From Funneliformis mosseae (Eukaryota > Glomeromycota > Glomeromycetes > Glomerales > Glomeraceae), in NCBI GenBank assembly GCA_910592005.1, contig CAJVPP010000277.1, forward strand, positions 1-37,885: a stretch of DNA of 37,885 nt. The letters run 5' to 3'. The notes below the pieces were generated by a model. That model was not told where the DNA came from. It saw nothing but the letters and a program-made list of their open reading frames with translations, and ran no database searches. How positions within the stretch are numbered: the first letter of the stretch is position 1; the number at the start of each line of letters is the position of its first letter. Below, one piece after another: positions 1 to 11,689 of the stretch. The translations under genes were made by a program, and so were the position numbers.

Positions 1-9
1 ATAATTATT

Positions 10-166
10 AATTTTAAAAATTTAAAAATACTATTATTAGATAGATCTTAATATGATAAATTTAATAAATTTTATTTTATCTTTTTATAATCATTAGATA
101 TTAAAATATTATAATTTTTCTACAATATTTTATAGCTAATTTATACCTATAGTTTAAGGGATAGTT
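10..166 (+). repeat. Left arm of a window-spanning inverted repeat
   Basis: This AT-rich stretch matches the reverse complement of 37665-37818. Shared blocks include AATATGATAAAT, TTTTATAATCATTA, ATATTAAAATATT and TTCTACAATATTT, in the same order and with similar spacing. It is most simply a copy of one interspersed repeat family in opposite orientation at each end. It could also be where an assembly stopped at a repeat. There is no evidence that the two arms bound a single mobile element. Confidence 0.6.
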
Positions 167-199
167 TAAAAATATTAATTTATTAATAATATTATTTCA

Positions 200-362
200 A
201 ATTAACTTGAGTTAAGTTAAGTTTAATTTAAGTTAAAATTGAGTTAAATTAATATTTAATTCAACTCAAATTTAGCATAATTTATAAATCATCAAGTCAA
301 AAAATATAAACTCAATTTGATTTAAATTTAACTTAACTTATCTAACTTGTGAATTAACTTAA
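200..362. repeat. Fold-back AT repeat built from TTAACTTAA-type words
   Basis: The left part (about 203-235) reads TTAACTTGAGTTAAGTTAAG, and the right part (about 320-362) contains its approximate complement (TTTAACTTAACTTA, AATTAACTTAACTCA). The stretch between also holds the complementary words TTGAGTTAAA and TTCAACTCAAA. It could fold into an imperfect hairpin and may be a decayed miniature element. No target duplication is clear. Confidence 0.4.
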
Positions 363-552
363 CTCATCTAGAACTCTAATAATTATAAAGGTAATAATTA
401 TATGCTTGATGATGAACTTACTAGAGTAATTAAAGCTCTTAATTTTACTAATAAGATAGGAGTAAATGAATTTTTGGCTATTCTTGAAAAATTGAAGAAT
501 AGATAGTTTATGAAATTCTTAATTTTTTAGAAATTGTAGATTTATTTAAAAT

Positions 553-839
553 AGAGGTTAGAACCAGCTGAAAATTCTTTAACCAGTTAATAACTGGTTA
601 AAATATTTGTTAACTGGTTAATTAACTGGTTAAAATTAATTTTGGCCAATATTATAAATTTGGCCAGAGTTAGACAATATTTTGTCAATCATAAAAATCT
701 TAATTTTGGCCAAAAATTGAATTTCGGCTGGATTTAAATTCATCTATTTTAACTGGTTAAAAAAATCTTTAACTAGTTAATATGTTAACCATTTTAACTA
801 GTTAATTAACCGGTTAAAAATTAACCAGTTCCAACCTCT
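553..839. mobile_element. MITE-like element with GAGGTT ends and repeated AACTGGTTAA palindromes
   Basis: The left end GAGGTTAGAACCAGCT and the complement of the right end, GAGGTTGGAACTGGTT, match at most positions. TA flanks both ends, consistent with a TA target duplication. The inside is made of many AACTGGTTAA / TTAACCAGTT palindromic words and TTGGCCA blocks, and has no coding frame. It looks like a non-autonomous DNA transposon. The superfamily is inferred only from the TA flanks. Confidence 0.5.
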
Positions 840-1124
840 AATTTAAAATAATATTAAACATAAATTATTCTGATAAAACTAATAATAGTATTGAAGTAAA
901 AACTATTTGTATTAATAAAGCATTATAGAATATAAATACTATGCATATATTTTTACTTTAACAAAAGAATACAAGTGAACAAATAAAATTAATAAGTAAA
1001 ATTAAAAAATTTATTAAAAAAGAATAAATTAATCTAATATAATAAACTAATAAGATTAATATTTTAGATAATACTTTATTTAATAATGATAATTATTTTA
1101 ATTTCTAATTAATTTGTAATAATA

Positions 1125-1279
1125 CAGTCAATCTCTCTAAATATACTTTTTAAAACTATAGTGAAATTTTTAAAAAATATGCATTTAAAGAGAAAGTATA
1201 TTTAAAGAGAAAATTTTTATATAAATTTTATATGCTTGAAACTAAATAAAAATATGTATTTAGAGAAAAAGAGAAACTA
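1125..1279. mobile_element. Decayed MITE of the CAGTCAA...TTGACTG family
   Basis: The sequence begins CAGTCAATCTCTC after a TA. It aligns along its length with the better-preserved copy at 22177-22330, including ATAGTGAAA, TATGCATTTAAAGAG and GAAACTAAAT blocks. The right end is worn (GAGAAACTA in place of GAGTTGACTG). It has no coding capacity. The family is short (about 155 bp) and probably mobilised by a Tc1/mariner or pogo-type transposase. Confidence 0.55.
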
Positions 1280-1479
1280 TTTTATAGTAGTTTTAAGATA
1301 AATTAGTTTTTGTAAAATAAACAAAAAAGGTAAGATGATATTAAAAATAAAAGATGTGATTGACTTATAAATTGCAAATATTAATCATTATTAAAGTAAA
1401 AAATATAAGCAATAAAAAAAGAAAAACAGTCAGAAAAATTATGCTAAATTTGCTAAATTTGTCGATTAATAATATTACT

Positions 1480-2075
1480 TTTTAGTGGTTAAAAGTTAGA
1501 AGCTTTTGTTAAATGATAAGTGGATTTTTTTTGTTTTTATTTTAGAAATGCTATTTATTAATATTTCTTTTTCCTTTTTTCTTTAGCAGTGGTCTTGAAT
1601 TTTGATAAGGTAGAGAATTTTAGCTTTCATTTAATAGAGTGATTTATTTTTATTTTTTTTGTTTTAGAAATATTATTAATATTTCTTTTTTTTTTCATTA
1701 ACAGTAGTTTTAGATTTTAATAAAGTAAAGGATTTAGCTTTCATTTAAATAGTAAATAAACTTTTTTTTTTTTATTTTAAGAATTTTATTAATGTTTCTT
1801 TTCTTTTTTTTCTTTAATAATATACAAATATATTAAATTTAATAAAAATTAAATTTATAAAATTTAAATAAATTAAAAAAATATTAATTAATTATTATTA
1901 AAAATATTTTCATAAATTATTTTACAATTACAATAAGCGGTGATCTTAGATTTTAGTAAAGTAAAAGAGGGTTTTTTTTAGTAATGATTTTAAATTTTAT
2001 TTATTAAAATGTAAAGTTTTTTTTATTTTTTTATTTATTTTTTTATTTTTGAGAAATATTATTAATGCTTTTTAT
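1480..2075. repeat. Degenerate tandem repeat, about 113-122 bp units
   Basis: Units share GGTCTTGAATTTTGATAA, TAGCTTTCATTTAA and TTTTAGAAATATTATTAAT followed by a T-rich tract. The TTTTAGAAAT landmark recurs at about 1541, 1663 and 1776, giving periods near 122 and 113. After a different AT block (about 1811-1930) a more worn unit follows at 1935-2075. Nothing coding is visible. Confidence 0.5.
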
Positions 2076-2568
2076 TTTTTTTATAATTATAAATTTATTT
2101 TTTATTTTTTATTTTTTTTTTTAATTTGTATTCTTAATTGAAATTACCTTTTTTTTTTCTGTTTTAAATAAAAGTTCATTATTTATAAGTATTTTATTTT
2201 TTTTTATTTATTTATTTTAAGCTTTTTAAGTAATATAATTTAAGTAATTTTACTTATATAATAATAATTAATTTCATTTATTTAATAGTAAAATAAAGAA
2301 TATTAGTAAATAATATTTTTAATTATCTTTATTATTTATAATAATTTAAGTTTTATTTACTTTAATTGAATTATTTATTATTAAAAATATTTATTATTTA
2401 AAGTTATATTTTTTTTAAAAAAGAAATTAACAACTATGTTATTTTAAGTTTATAATTAATAAAATTAATAAAATTTATTAATAAAAAAAATTATAATAAA
2501 TAAGAATATTAATAAAATTAAAAATATTAAATTAATTTTTCTTTTTTATTTTTAATTGTAGAATTATT

Positions 2569-2658
2569 GATTTAGGTTAAAGACTATCTTATTTATTTAG
2601 ATTTTGAATATGAATATGACTTATTCATATAAATACTATTGTCTTTTAATACTAAATC
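2569..2658. mobile_element. Small hairpin element with GATTTAG ends
   Basis: The left end GATTTAGGTTAAAGACTAT pairs imperfectly with the complement of the right end, GATTTAGTATTAAAAGAC. The 90 bp unit has no coding frame. It may be a miniature inverted-repeat element, but no target duplication is certain. Confidence 0.35.
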
Positions 2659-2849
2659 CACTTGTTATTATTTTATGTGAAATCCTATTAGCATTATTTT
2701 AGTTTTTCTAATATCTTTTAAATGTTTTTCTCTATTTACTATTTTTTTAATCTCTATATTACTATTTTATCCTTACTAAAAACAAAATAATGTTATTTAA
2801 AAATACTTAGTATAGTCTTAAATAATTATTTAAAAATTCTGTATATATA

Positions 2850-4300
2850 TAAAAAAAGACAATTCATTTTCCTTTTTTATCAAAAACTATCTATATTAAA
2901 TTATATTTACCAACTGTTGAATCTTCTACAACTTATATTAAATCATCCAAATTTTCTACTTCAGCTTTTTGTAATTTTAATTTAAATAATCTAAAAAAAT
3001 AATCAGGACTAAATTTTATATGTTCTATAACTATAAAATATATTGTTTCTTCATAAAGATTATTTCTTACTTATTATATTAGATACATAATCATAAAATT
3101 ATTTTTATTCTAACTAGCAATTATCTGTATAAATAATAACTTTTTTTTTTTACTTAATTTATGAATTTCAAAATAATTATATATTAAAGAAATTATTATA
3201 TTAACTCCTTTACCAATATTTTCTTTTTTAATTAAATAATTAACTTAAATAAATATATATTAATATTAATAAATAATTTAAAATAAATATATAATTTAAT
3301 ACTTACTTATTTAAGAAAAATATTTTTACAAATTTCAAAAACTTGAATAAAATAAAGTGATTTAAAATATGTAGTACTCTATAAAAATTTATTTTATATT
3401 AATAAATATAATTTAAATTAAAAATAAAAATAAAATTAATTTAACATATTTTTTGTTGAGAAGAATATGGTAATTTTATTTATTTAGCAAAATTTCAAGA
3501 AATATAATTAATTAAATTAATTGGATTAGAAATATTAGAATGTAAAATTAAAAAATCTTTATAATTTTTAATATTAATTTTGAATTTTCTATACATATTT
3601 TATAATTTAATAAAAAATTAAGTTAATAAAATAAATAAAAATAATAATATATATAATAATAAATTAATAATTTACTTAAAATAATCACATTCTTTTTAAG
3701 TCTAAAAAATATGTTATTATCATTTAGTAACTTTCTTTTCTATATCTTTTTCTGGCCAATATTTTGTATTAAATCTCATAAATTTACATAAAAATATAAA
3801 TCACTATGTAGTAATAAAAATTTTATTTCTAAAATATATTTATACTATAAATATCAAAAGGTTATTAAATATACAAATTTTTATTATTATTTGTTTTAAT
3901 TATTTCTTCAAATATTTGATATAAGAAAAAATAACTTTCTCTAGCATGAAGAAATATAATTGGTAGTGTTTCTTTTTTAAAATGATATTCTTAAAAATAA
4001 ATTTGAATTAATAAAAAATTAAGATAAATTTAATTTTAAATAAAATTTAATATACTAGAAGAAGATAAAGTGTATTAGCATAATTTATTATACATGTTAA
4101 AATTTCTAAAAATCTTCAAATAAAATTGAATAATTACTTAAACATTCTTCTAATTTATATTTTTGTAGGTTAATATTATTTTAAATATAATGTTTTCTTA
4201 TATTCTCTTATTTTTTAAATTCAATACTATATATTACTAAAAATGCTAAATTACAAATTTTAATTCTTTCAAATAAGTATTTATTAGCAAGTTTTTTTTT
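2850..4300 (-). pseudogene. Decayed transposon-like ORF (minus strand)
   Basis: On the minus strand, peptide-like fragments survive between many stop codons. Examples are a run near 3030-2930 reading approximately EHIKFSPDYFFRLFKLKLQK and another near 4170-4110 reading LQKYKLEECLSNYSILFEDF. These have normal amino-acid variety in otherwise almost pure AT sequence, and they resemble repeat-encoded proteins I associate with Rhizophagus. No transposase motif was identified and no superfamily is assigned. The rest of 2080-4300 is low-complexity AT with no gene. Confidence 0.35.
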
Positions 4301-4564
4301 TATTTTTATTCTTTTGTTGTAAGACTTTTTTCGTCCAATATGTATTTTAATTTTGAGGGTTCAGACATTGCTTTTTTTATTTTTGACAAGGGTTCGGACA
4401 TTTTTGTTTCTTATAATGGATAGTGATGAGTTTTTTATCAGGTAGGTAAAAAATCACCGAATTCTAGTTTTTTATATACGTTATATTCCTCTATTATTTG
4501 TCCTTTTTCGTTAGTTTCAAGCTATTATCATTTTTAATATTTTCCATTGAATATAAAGGTAAAG

Positions 4565-5200
4565 ATTTTTTGTGAAGCTCGGATTATATGACATTGAAGG
4601 GTGCCTAATTTAGAATTGTTAAACTTATATACGAAATTGTAAGGTCAATAGAAACTTTATTCTTTCCCATATAACTGAAATTTTTTTTTGGATCGAGGAC
4701 ATTATTCATTGAAAAAATACCTAATATAGTATATTTCCTATGAAAGAATTTTCCCCCTATTTTTTTGAAATAATTAGGAAGTGTAAGGTACTAGAAAAAA
4801 TTTTCATTCTTTATATAACTGAATTGATTTATTTAGGGTTTTTTTTGGATCGGAGGTATCATTCTTCATTGAAAAATACCTAATATAGAATCTTGCCTAT
4901 GAAACGTATCCACGAGGAAAGTGTAAGGTATTAGAAATTTATTCTGATTTTGTGGTATCATTCTACATAGAAAGAATTACTAATATAGAATCTTTTCGAT
5001 GAAATCAAAATAGGAAACGTAAGGTATTAGGAATTTAATACTTTTCTGATATAGCTGAATTGATTTATTTGGATCGAGTCATCATTCTTCATTGAAAGGA
5101 TGCTTAATATGGAAGAGATGTAAAGAATCAAGGTACTAGGAATTTAACCTTTTTGAATAGGCCTTGAGAAAATGCCTAATCTAGAATTATTATTGTGTTT
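4565..5200. repeat. Degenerate tandem array upstream of HMG gene 1
   Basis: About six units share CATTGAAA, TGCCTAATATAGAATCTT, CTATGAAA, GTAAGGTATTAG, ATATAACTGAATTGATTTAT and GGATCGAGG in that order. The CATTGAA landmark recurs near 4592, 4707, 4867, 4964, 5090 and 5162, so spacing varies from about 70 to 160 bp. The array stops some 200 bp before the ATG of the HMG gene. It may carry promoter elements, but that is only inferred from position. Two short direct copies of AGGGTTCxGACATT lie further upstream (about 4358 and 4388). Confidence 0.5.
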
Positions 5201-5410
5201 TTTACCCCCTTTTTTTTATCAAATCAAAATTTATTATAGGAAAGATTTTCATTGCATGATGAAATGTAAATCATTGAGATTGAGATATTGATAATTGCAT
5301 AACTTTTCTTAAATAATCTCGTAAATGAAATTATAAAAACGATATAAAAAAGATTTTTTGGCTCCAAAGTCCTCAAACTAAAAATTACATAAAAAAAATT
5401 TTGGCCAAAT

Positions 5411-5932
5411 ATGATTAGGTGTTTGTTAAATATCGAAATTACGGAGCAAAACACCGTTGAAAAAAATGTGGTGGTGTTAAAGCCAAACCGTGAATTCTTG
5501 ATGTGGTCACCATCCTCTTCAACAATTGAAAGAAATGTTCGATATACCACCTCAAGAAACTTGATAGATCAGAATTCATTTCATATTTTCAAGCAACATT
5601 ATTTGGAAGCATTGAATGGTAAAGGCAATCGAGATGATATTTCAAAATTAAATCGCGTTCATAACGAAATCGTCGAAGCTTGGAAAAATGCAGATAAGGA
5701 GGTCATTGAAGAGTATAGGAATCTTTCTCAATGCAATTATGTTATCAATTTTGCACAAGATTTAATTTTGAGATCCGCTCAAAATAAAATAAGTAAACCC
5801 GACAATTTTGGATTATGTGTCATGATTTTTATTATTTTTTATTTCATTATGTTAACTTTTTTTTACGGTGTGATGATGAAGTTTCAGCATCCCATATATT
5901 TTTTCTTATTCATTAAAGACATGGGTTCTTAA
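5411..5932 (+). CDS. HMG-box protein 1 (MATA-HMG type)
   Basis: This 173-residue ORF carries an HMG box at about residues 55-110: NSFHIFKQHYLEAL opens helix 1, then a helix with EIVEAWKNADKEVIEEYRNL ends the box. HMG boxes bind and bend DNA in the nucleus; fungal MATA-HMG proteins include mating-type regulators. The motif VLKPNREFLMW at residues 22-32, ahead of the box, is shared with the HMG gene at 30010-30699, marking them as paralogues. After residue 135 the sequence becomes strongly hydrophobic (IFIIFYFIMLTFFY). That could be a membrane-like tail, but in this AT-rich DNA it is more likely an unspliced intron or read-through, so the C-terminus is uncertain. The chosen start is the first ATG in frame. 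Whether it acts in mating cannot be judged from sequence. Confidence 0.75.
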   Translation: MIRCLLNIEITEQNTVEKNVVVLKPNREFLMWSPSSSTIERNVRYTTSRNLIDQNSFHIFKQHYLEALNGKGNRDDISKLNRVHNEIVEAWKNADKEVIEEYRNLSQCNYVINFAQDLILRSAQNKISKPDNFGLCVMIFIIFYFIMLTFFYGVMMKFQHPIYFFLFIKDMGS

Positions 5933-7010
5933 TTATAGATAATTCATTCATAACTACCCTCCTTAATTATATATTTGAATTCATCATATGTGAGCGGCAG
6001 TCAATTTTGCTGACGTTCTCCCATATTTATTTTATTTTTATAATTAGAAGTAGTCTTATTATAAACACTTCAATTTATTTATTTTTTAGCGTATTGAAAT
6101 AAATCTTCATTTCTATAAATTTGAATATTTTTAACTTGATGTTTTTTTTTCTTTCATACATCGAAAAAAAAAGAACAACAAGTACATTTTGATATCGCAA
6201 TTCTAATTTGTTTATTAAGGATTTCAATTCAAACCTTATGGACGGTTTCATGAATTAGAAAATGTTACTAATATTGTAATCAATAGGTATAAAATTCAGA
6301 GAGCTTTTTTAATTTCATGATCACTGCGCTCCAAATGAATAGAGAACGAACGCTCTTATATTCAAAGAAATAGACAGTACATACTCACTTTTTTTTTTCT
6401 TCAAACAATTTTTTCCCTTTTACAACGATAATATGGTAATCGTCATATATAGATCAAATTATCAAAATTGTTCGATGGATTCTTTATACATTGTATTTGC
6501 GACAAACATAGATTCTAGTCATTTGGACAATGATGTTGTATGGATTAGAGATGAATTAGTAACCTCAAATGACGAATACTAAAATCAGGTTATCGACGGA
6601 CATTCTATAATCAAGTACAGTATTATTGCAATCATGCTTATACGTGTATATAAACGAACTTAAACCAGATTAACAATTTCAACACTTCATGTCTTATATA
6701 ACAGTAGTTGCGAGTCAAAATTCATTTAACAAATGGTATGATTCGATTTTTGACTTTTGACGGGAATTAACATACGGATATATTTTGATACGTTATGTTA
6801 CACAAGAATTCGTCAAAAATGTAGACCAATAATAAAATGTCGTGATTCGAAAGCAGAATGACGTAGTTATACTTTTTAATTGTACAATAATTTGGAACGT
6901 TAATCGGGCAGGTCCAAGATAATTATGTGTCACGATTTATGAAGAGTCAACGGTTTCGATATGAACAATTATTTATGAATTGTTTTATTGGAAATAATGG
7001 GGAATCTGCC
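5933..7010. other. Intergenic, no recognised gene; one small ORF
   Basis: The base composition is mixed rather than pure AT. The only ORF with ordinary amino-acid variety is 6433-6582 (+), 49 codons, starting MVIVIYRS and ending LVTSNDEY. It has no recognised motif and could equally be an exon relic. Nothing else in this stretch is recognised. Confidence 0.3.
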
Positions 7011-8884
7011 AATAAAAATAAAAAAAATTGAGAAATGCTCGAACTAAAGTTGTTTAGCACCTAAAATGGGAATAGAAGATTTTCGGAATATCTATCAGCA
7101 AATCACGACTTACATAGTGTTCTACCAAAAAATGGTAGCCGGATTTTATTTGCCAGGTATTTGTTATTAGGGATAGTATTTGTGTTAGGTTTAGATTAAG
7201 GGTAGAATTAGGATTTAGTTAAGGGGTTAGGAAATTTGTCACATTTTGCGTCACATCCCAGCCGTTCTTCAATTTACTAAGAAAAATGCTAATTCACAAT
7301 TAATGTCACCCTAATAACCATTTTTTGGTGGTGGTCATATGATTTACAATGAGGGAGATATTTAAGCGAATCATTTTTTAATTTATTTACGCATCTTCTT
7401 TTTTTTAATTGTAATTAAATCGCCAGCGCAAGATAAACAAGTTATTTTACATTCTGGAATGAGAAATTCATAAAAAAAAAAAAATAATAATTTTACTTAG
7501 AACAATTAAATATTATATAAGGATACTGACAGTGTTGTTCGCAAGGAAGGAAGTGGTCATCCTTAAAAATCAGCTTTCAAAGCTTTTAAAGATTGTGAAA
7601 ACTTTTGTATTAACTTGACAAAGTTCTTTTACTAAACAGGAAATTGGTGTAATAATATAATTCTAATTTAATGCATCGTAGTTGACGTGTCATTTCATGT
7701 CCAGCAGTTCCTAATCTTGATATTTGATGTCATCAATTGTTTCACCAATTCACAAAAATTTACCATGATTCTGGTAAGAACTTTTTTAACCAAATTGATA
7801 AAAAATATAATAATTGTAAACAACTTTAAGATTTAAATGTAATTATATCCTGAATAAATTCAAGTATTTTGATTTAACGGTTTCTCAAAGGTAGAAAGAT
7901 TCTATTACGTTTCAGTTTTCAGGGTGATACAAAATCTGACCAATAAAATTTGTTAAATTGATAAATTTCTATATCTTTAAGTAGAATTTAAAATAAATTT
8001 TGACCATTATTTGACATGCAACGTAAATCGGTACGATCGGAAGAGTGTTTATATTTAAGTGTGATAATTCAATCATTTTGTATGTACAGTACAGCTAGTA
8101 GGTGATGGGTATTGGAATTTTGATTTTGGTTTCAGTTTAGATTCTTGTGGACCCACTTGTAAGGTCCCTGATTATAATTTTTTTTTTTAAATTCCAAATT
8201 ATTGCGTCTAGGATAATGGTAGCCCGCACATGTGAACGGGACTTTACCGAAACAAAATGCTTTTTTATTATTTTAAAAAAAAAAAATATGTATAGTACAC
8301 TGACTTTCAAGAGAATACATTTGACTATATTACCCGATGAATGCTAAACGTAAAAAATTTTGTGTTCCTAAATTATTTTGATTCAATTTATTGATTTATA
8401 TAATAAAAAATGTGTAATAATTGATAAAGGTTTTTGAAGATTAAATAGAAAGCATAAATGTATCATCACATCATTCTATTGAAACGATCAAAAATACATT
8501 CCAATAAAATGAAATATGCATTTACAATTACTTTATTTGTTGTATAAGTCTCTCATACTATGTATTCTATAAAAAATTACCGACGTATTTAAAACGGTGT
8601 AAATAATTAAAATTTTAACTATAAAAATATATTTCCCTCGTGCATCCTGTTCATAGACTAAATGTTTTAGACATTACGTAATAATTACCACATAATCGTT
8701 AAGTGCCTGCTTGTAAGTGTCTTCTTCCATATCTTTCTCTCGAACAAGTCATCTCATTCTTTTATTAGTCTAAAAAAATAGATTATTATCCTAATCTCAA
8801 ATGAATTTATCACGTGATAACCTTTGCATATGTTGAGTCTGTGTAAATTACCCAAGAATATATTTGTCCTAAAAATTTATACCA

Positions 8885-8998
8885 ATATGGGAAGATTGCT
8901 AGATTTTGTGAATTTTTTAACAAAATTAAGATTTTTATTGCATTTGAGTTTTGATAAAAAATTTCTCAAAACCTGATTTTCCTAGTAATCTTCCCCAT
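8885..8998. mobile_element. Inverted-repeat element present in both duplication copies
   Basis: The left end ATATGGGAAGATTGCTAG pairs with the complement of the right end, ATATGGGGAAGATTACTAGG, which continues AAAATCAGGTTTTGAGAAA. The same element lies at the same place in copy B (about 24795-24907). It therefore predates the duplication. It is related to the younger insertion at 27141-27298. Confidence 0.55.
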
Positions 8999-9677
8999 AT
9001 CATTATTTTATTTTATTAGATGAACAATTCGATTTTCATAATGTCATTTGGAATTAATGTATGTTTTGCTACGTAGTATTTTGTGGCTATCCCAAAGAGA
9101 TTTTACAACGAAATAGGTTTATCTCTGAACACAAAAAGAGGGGAAGTTGTACATACATACAGTACATCTGATCGTATGATGCTCATATGCTTTAAATTCA
9201 CATGCAACATTTAAAAAAAAAATTACCATATGAAATGTGCTTCTTTTTTGGAAAGAATTTCAAAGGTTATCACGAAATAATTGATTCTTCTTTCTCTATT
9301 ATTTCAAAACTTGATTTATTATTTTTTTCAATGTAACAATTATTGAAGTACATATTAATCATTAACATATACGGAAATATCTGGTCTGATGGGGGGACAT
9401 CGCATTAGTATTGTTGTAAAAGAGTATATTACAAACTGAATGAACTCCAATTAATAAATCAAATTAATCCATATTAAAATTTTTTTTTTTTTGCCGAATC
9501 TAATCTCAGTTTCTTGTGCCTAACCTTTTTTTTTGTATATATTTAATATACATATACTGAAAACTGAATAACATAATTAAGGAGAATTCGTCTCTCATAA
9601 CCGATAACTGTTGAAATAAATCAGTCGTCTTGTGCTCATCTTTAAAAACATCTCCGACTTTCTCCTTCGAATACTTT

Positions 9678-9708
<31 letters not shown>

Positions 9709-10052
9709 TTAAACTTCGTCAGGATCATAACATGGATCGGATAACAATAATAAACGGGTATCAAAAAAAAATACAGAGATAATCGAAATCTTTTGGCGTA
9801 AAACCTGCAAATCTCAAAATTTTGTTGGCGCCATTACATCATGAAGTCCTTTTACTACTTGATCCACAATCTTTTAATCAATCATTCACCTTTTACACAT
9901 GAATTTTGTAAATCATAAGGCCCTACACACAACGGATTTTTTTTTCATATAAATATTTGCTATTAAAAAAAAGTTACAAAGCATAGTAATCCAAACATGA
10001 TTTTGCAAACCTCCCATTTATTATCTCTCGAATCAAACACTTTCATAACTTC

Positions 10053-10199
10053 ATGAAAACAATAGACGTAAATACTAGTTGCGTTCTATACGTCATGATT
10101 ACTAGAGAAGAGCGCACGATCCCAAACGTCAAGAGAGGAAGGCCCAGAGAGGAGGAATCGAACAAGTTATTATTTAAAAAATTGTTTTTCGTCTTTTAA
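10053..10199 (+). CDS. Short conserved ORF with AT-hook-like RGRPR core
   Basis: The 48-codon ORF reads MKTIDVNTSCVLYVMITREE, then a basic segment containing VKRGRPREEE. The GRP core flanked by basic residues is the AT-hook motif, which binds the minor groove of AT-rich DNA. The first half is almost base-for-base identical in copy B (25878-25945), where flanking DNA has more differences. The open frame extends upstream of the ATG (about IKHFHNF), so it may be part of a longer spliced gene. After the shared half, copies A and B differ by a frame-changing length difference, so at least one copy is damaged at its C-terminus. It may instead be a transposase relic, since MULE/FAR1-type proteins often end with RGRP segments. 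Confidence 0.35.
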   Translation: MKTIDVNTSCVLYVMITREERTIPNVKRGRPREEESNKLLFKKLFFVF

Positions 10200-10314
10200 T
10201 GTTCGTGAAAGGAATAATCTTTATTCATGAATAGAAATGGGTCGTTCTTATTCGTAGGATTTAAAATAATTTTTTTTTAACAGTAATTATGTCCATATTT
10301 ATATGGATCTGCCA

Positions 10315-10420
10315 GTCGGTCACGGTCGGTTATGATCCAGTCAACGTTGGGACCAGTTAGTTAACCCGTTGACTGGAGAATAACCGATCGGTGACTGGAT
10401 AGTAACCGACCGTGACCGAC
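10315..10420. repeat. Nested fold-back element, copy A
   Basis: GTCGGTCACGGTCGGTTA (10315-10332) is perfectly complementary to 10403-10420. Inside it, TCCAGTCAACG (10336-10346) is perfectly complementary to 10367-10377. The element is much richer in GC and CpG than its surroundings and could form a long two-level hairpin in DNA or RNA. A related copy sits at the matching place in duplication copy B (26318-26418). It could be a fold-back transposon or a structured RNA. No transcription evidence is available. Confidence 0.7.
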
Positions 10421-11689
10421 CGGAACAAAAGAATTTTGATTTTTTTTGTGATAATACTTTTTTTATCAGTTGAAATTTAACAATAAATTTTTTTTTAAAT
10501 TCAAAATCTCTGTTTGATGAAAACTTTATTTAGTATAAATTTAAAATTAATCCATATATATGATCAGTCATGGCTGTGAATGCCAAAGATTGAAAAAATG
10601 TAAATGTAAATATTAATATAAATGAACAAAATGAACGAATAAACATGTGAATGCTGCGAATATATCAACTCTACGCTTAAAAACAATTTTTTTTTTTTTT
10701 GAGATCAAATAAAAAAGTTAGTTTTTAATAAATCTATAAAACATGGAACAATTCTTTTTCGGGTTTCCGGATTCGTACGTCTTCTGGACGTTCTTTTTCT
10801 AGGCTTTATGAATGATATTATCACCTACAGTTGTTATGTATTCAGTATTTTTTTATTAAAAATCATAGTAAATTATGTATGATAACCAGTCGATTACATG
10901 TTGGAAATCGCTTACCAAGATATAATATTCAATTAGTTTATAACAGCCGCATCATTTATATCTTTAATAAAAACTCATTCCGATAAATTATTATTTTATT
11001 TTATGAAGGATTGTAAGACGTGACTTGTTATGAATAATGACTTTGGCATTATTCAACCTCACTTTTACCTGATTACAAATTTAGTTAATCGATTTACAAT
11101 CTCAAATGTTTTAAAAAAAAAATTAGTATGCTTGCATTGCACAAACCAAAAAAAAAAAATGGGGAAGTTTATTTATTCTGATACAGAATTAGTGTATAAT
11201 TGCGTTTCTGACGCATCAAGAGCTAAATATAACAAGATTAGTTCTATAAAATCGTTGTAACTTTGCATTTTGAAAAAGGGGAGTCTGTGAATATTGTAAA
11301 TAACTAATGTAAATCTTTTTATACTTATTCATAAGAAGAATTAAAAGTTCCGGCTTCTTTAAGACACTTTAATAAAATGTATTCGAAATTCCTATTTATT
11401 AAAATTTAAACTGAATTGCGAAGAATCTCTCACGGAGGAATAATGAAAGTATTATACGAGTATATAGAAGAAATTGGAAATTGTGTGATCAATTCTTATT
11501 TAAAAGGACGCCTTAACGTTACATTTGGCAAGTGCCATTGCATTTATACATGAATGTGGTAAATTATTTTAAAAACTTAATTTTTTTTATTACAATGTTT
11601 TTTTATCTCTAATTACCATTCCTTTAACAACTACTTGTACATTAGATAGTCCGATTTGGTTTGTATAAAATAATTAGTAACTTCACGGG

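Noticed and set aside
1480..2075. CRISPR-like array
   Set aside because: The repeats are long, worn and contiguous with no unique spacers, and the genome is eukaryotic.
5224..5550. 108-residue frame on the minus strand
   Set aside because: It overlaps HMG gene 1 on the opposite strand and has no motif. The plus-strand HMG box explains the open frame.
8147..8347. 66-residue frame in copy A
   Set aside because: The start and frame are not kept in copy B (about 22600-22760), and the frame runs through T- and A-tracts.
11030..11260. 76-residue frame in copy A
   Set aside because: The matching region of copy B (about 26830-27060) has stops and frame changes, so there is no sign of coding constraint.
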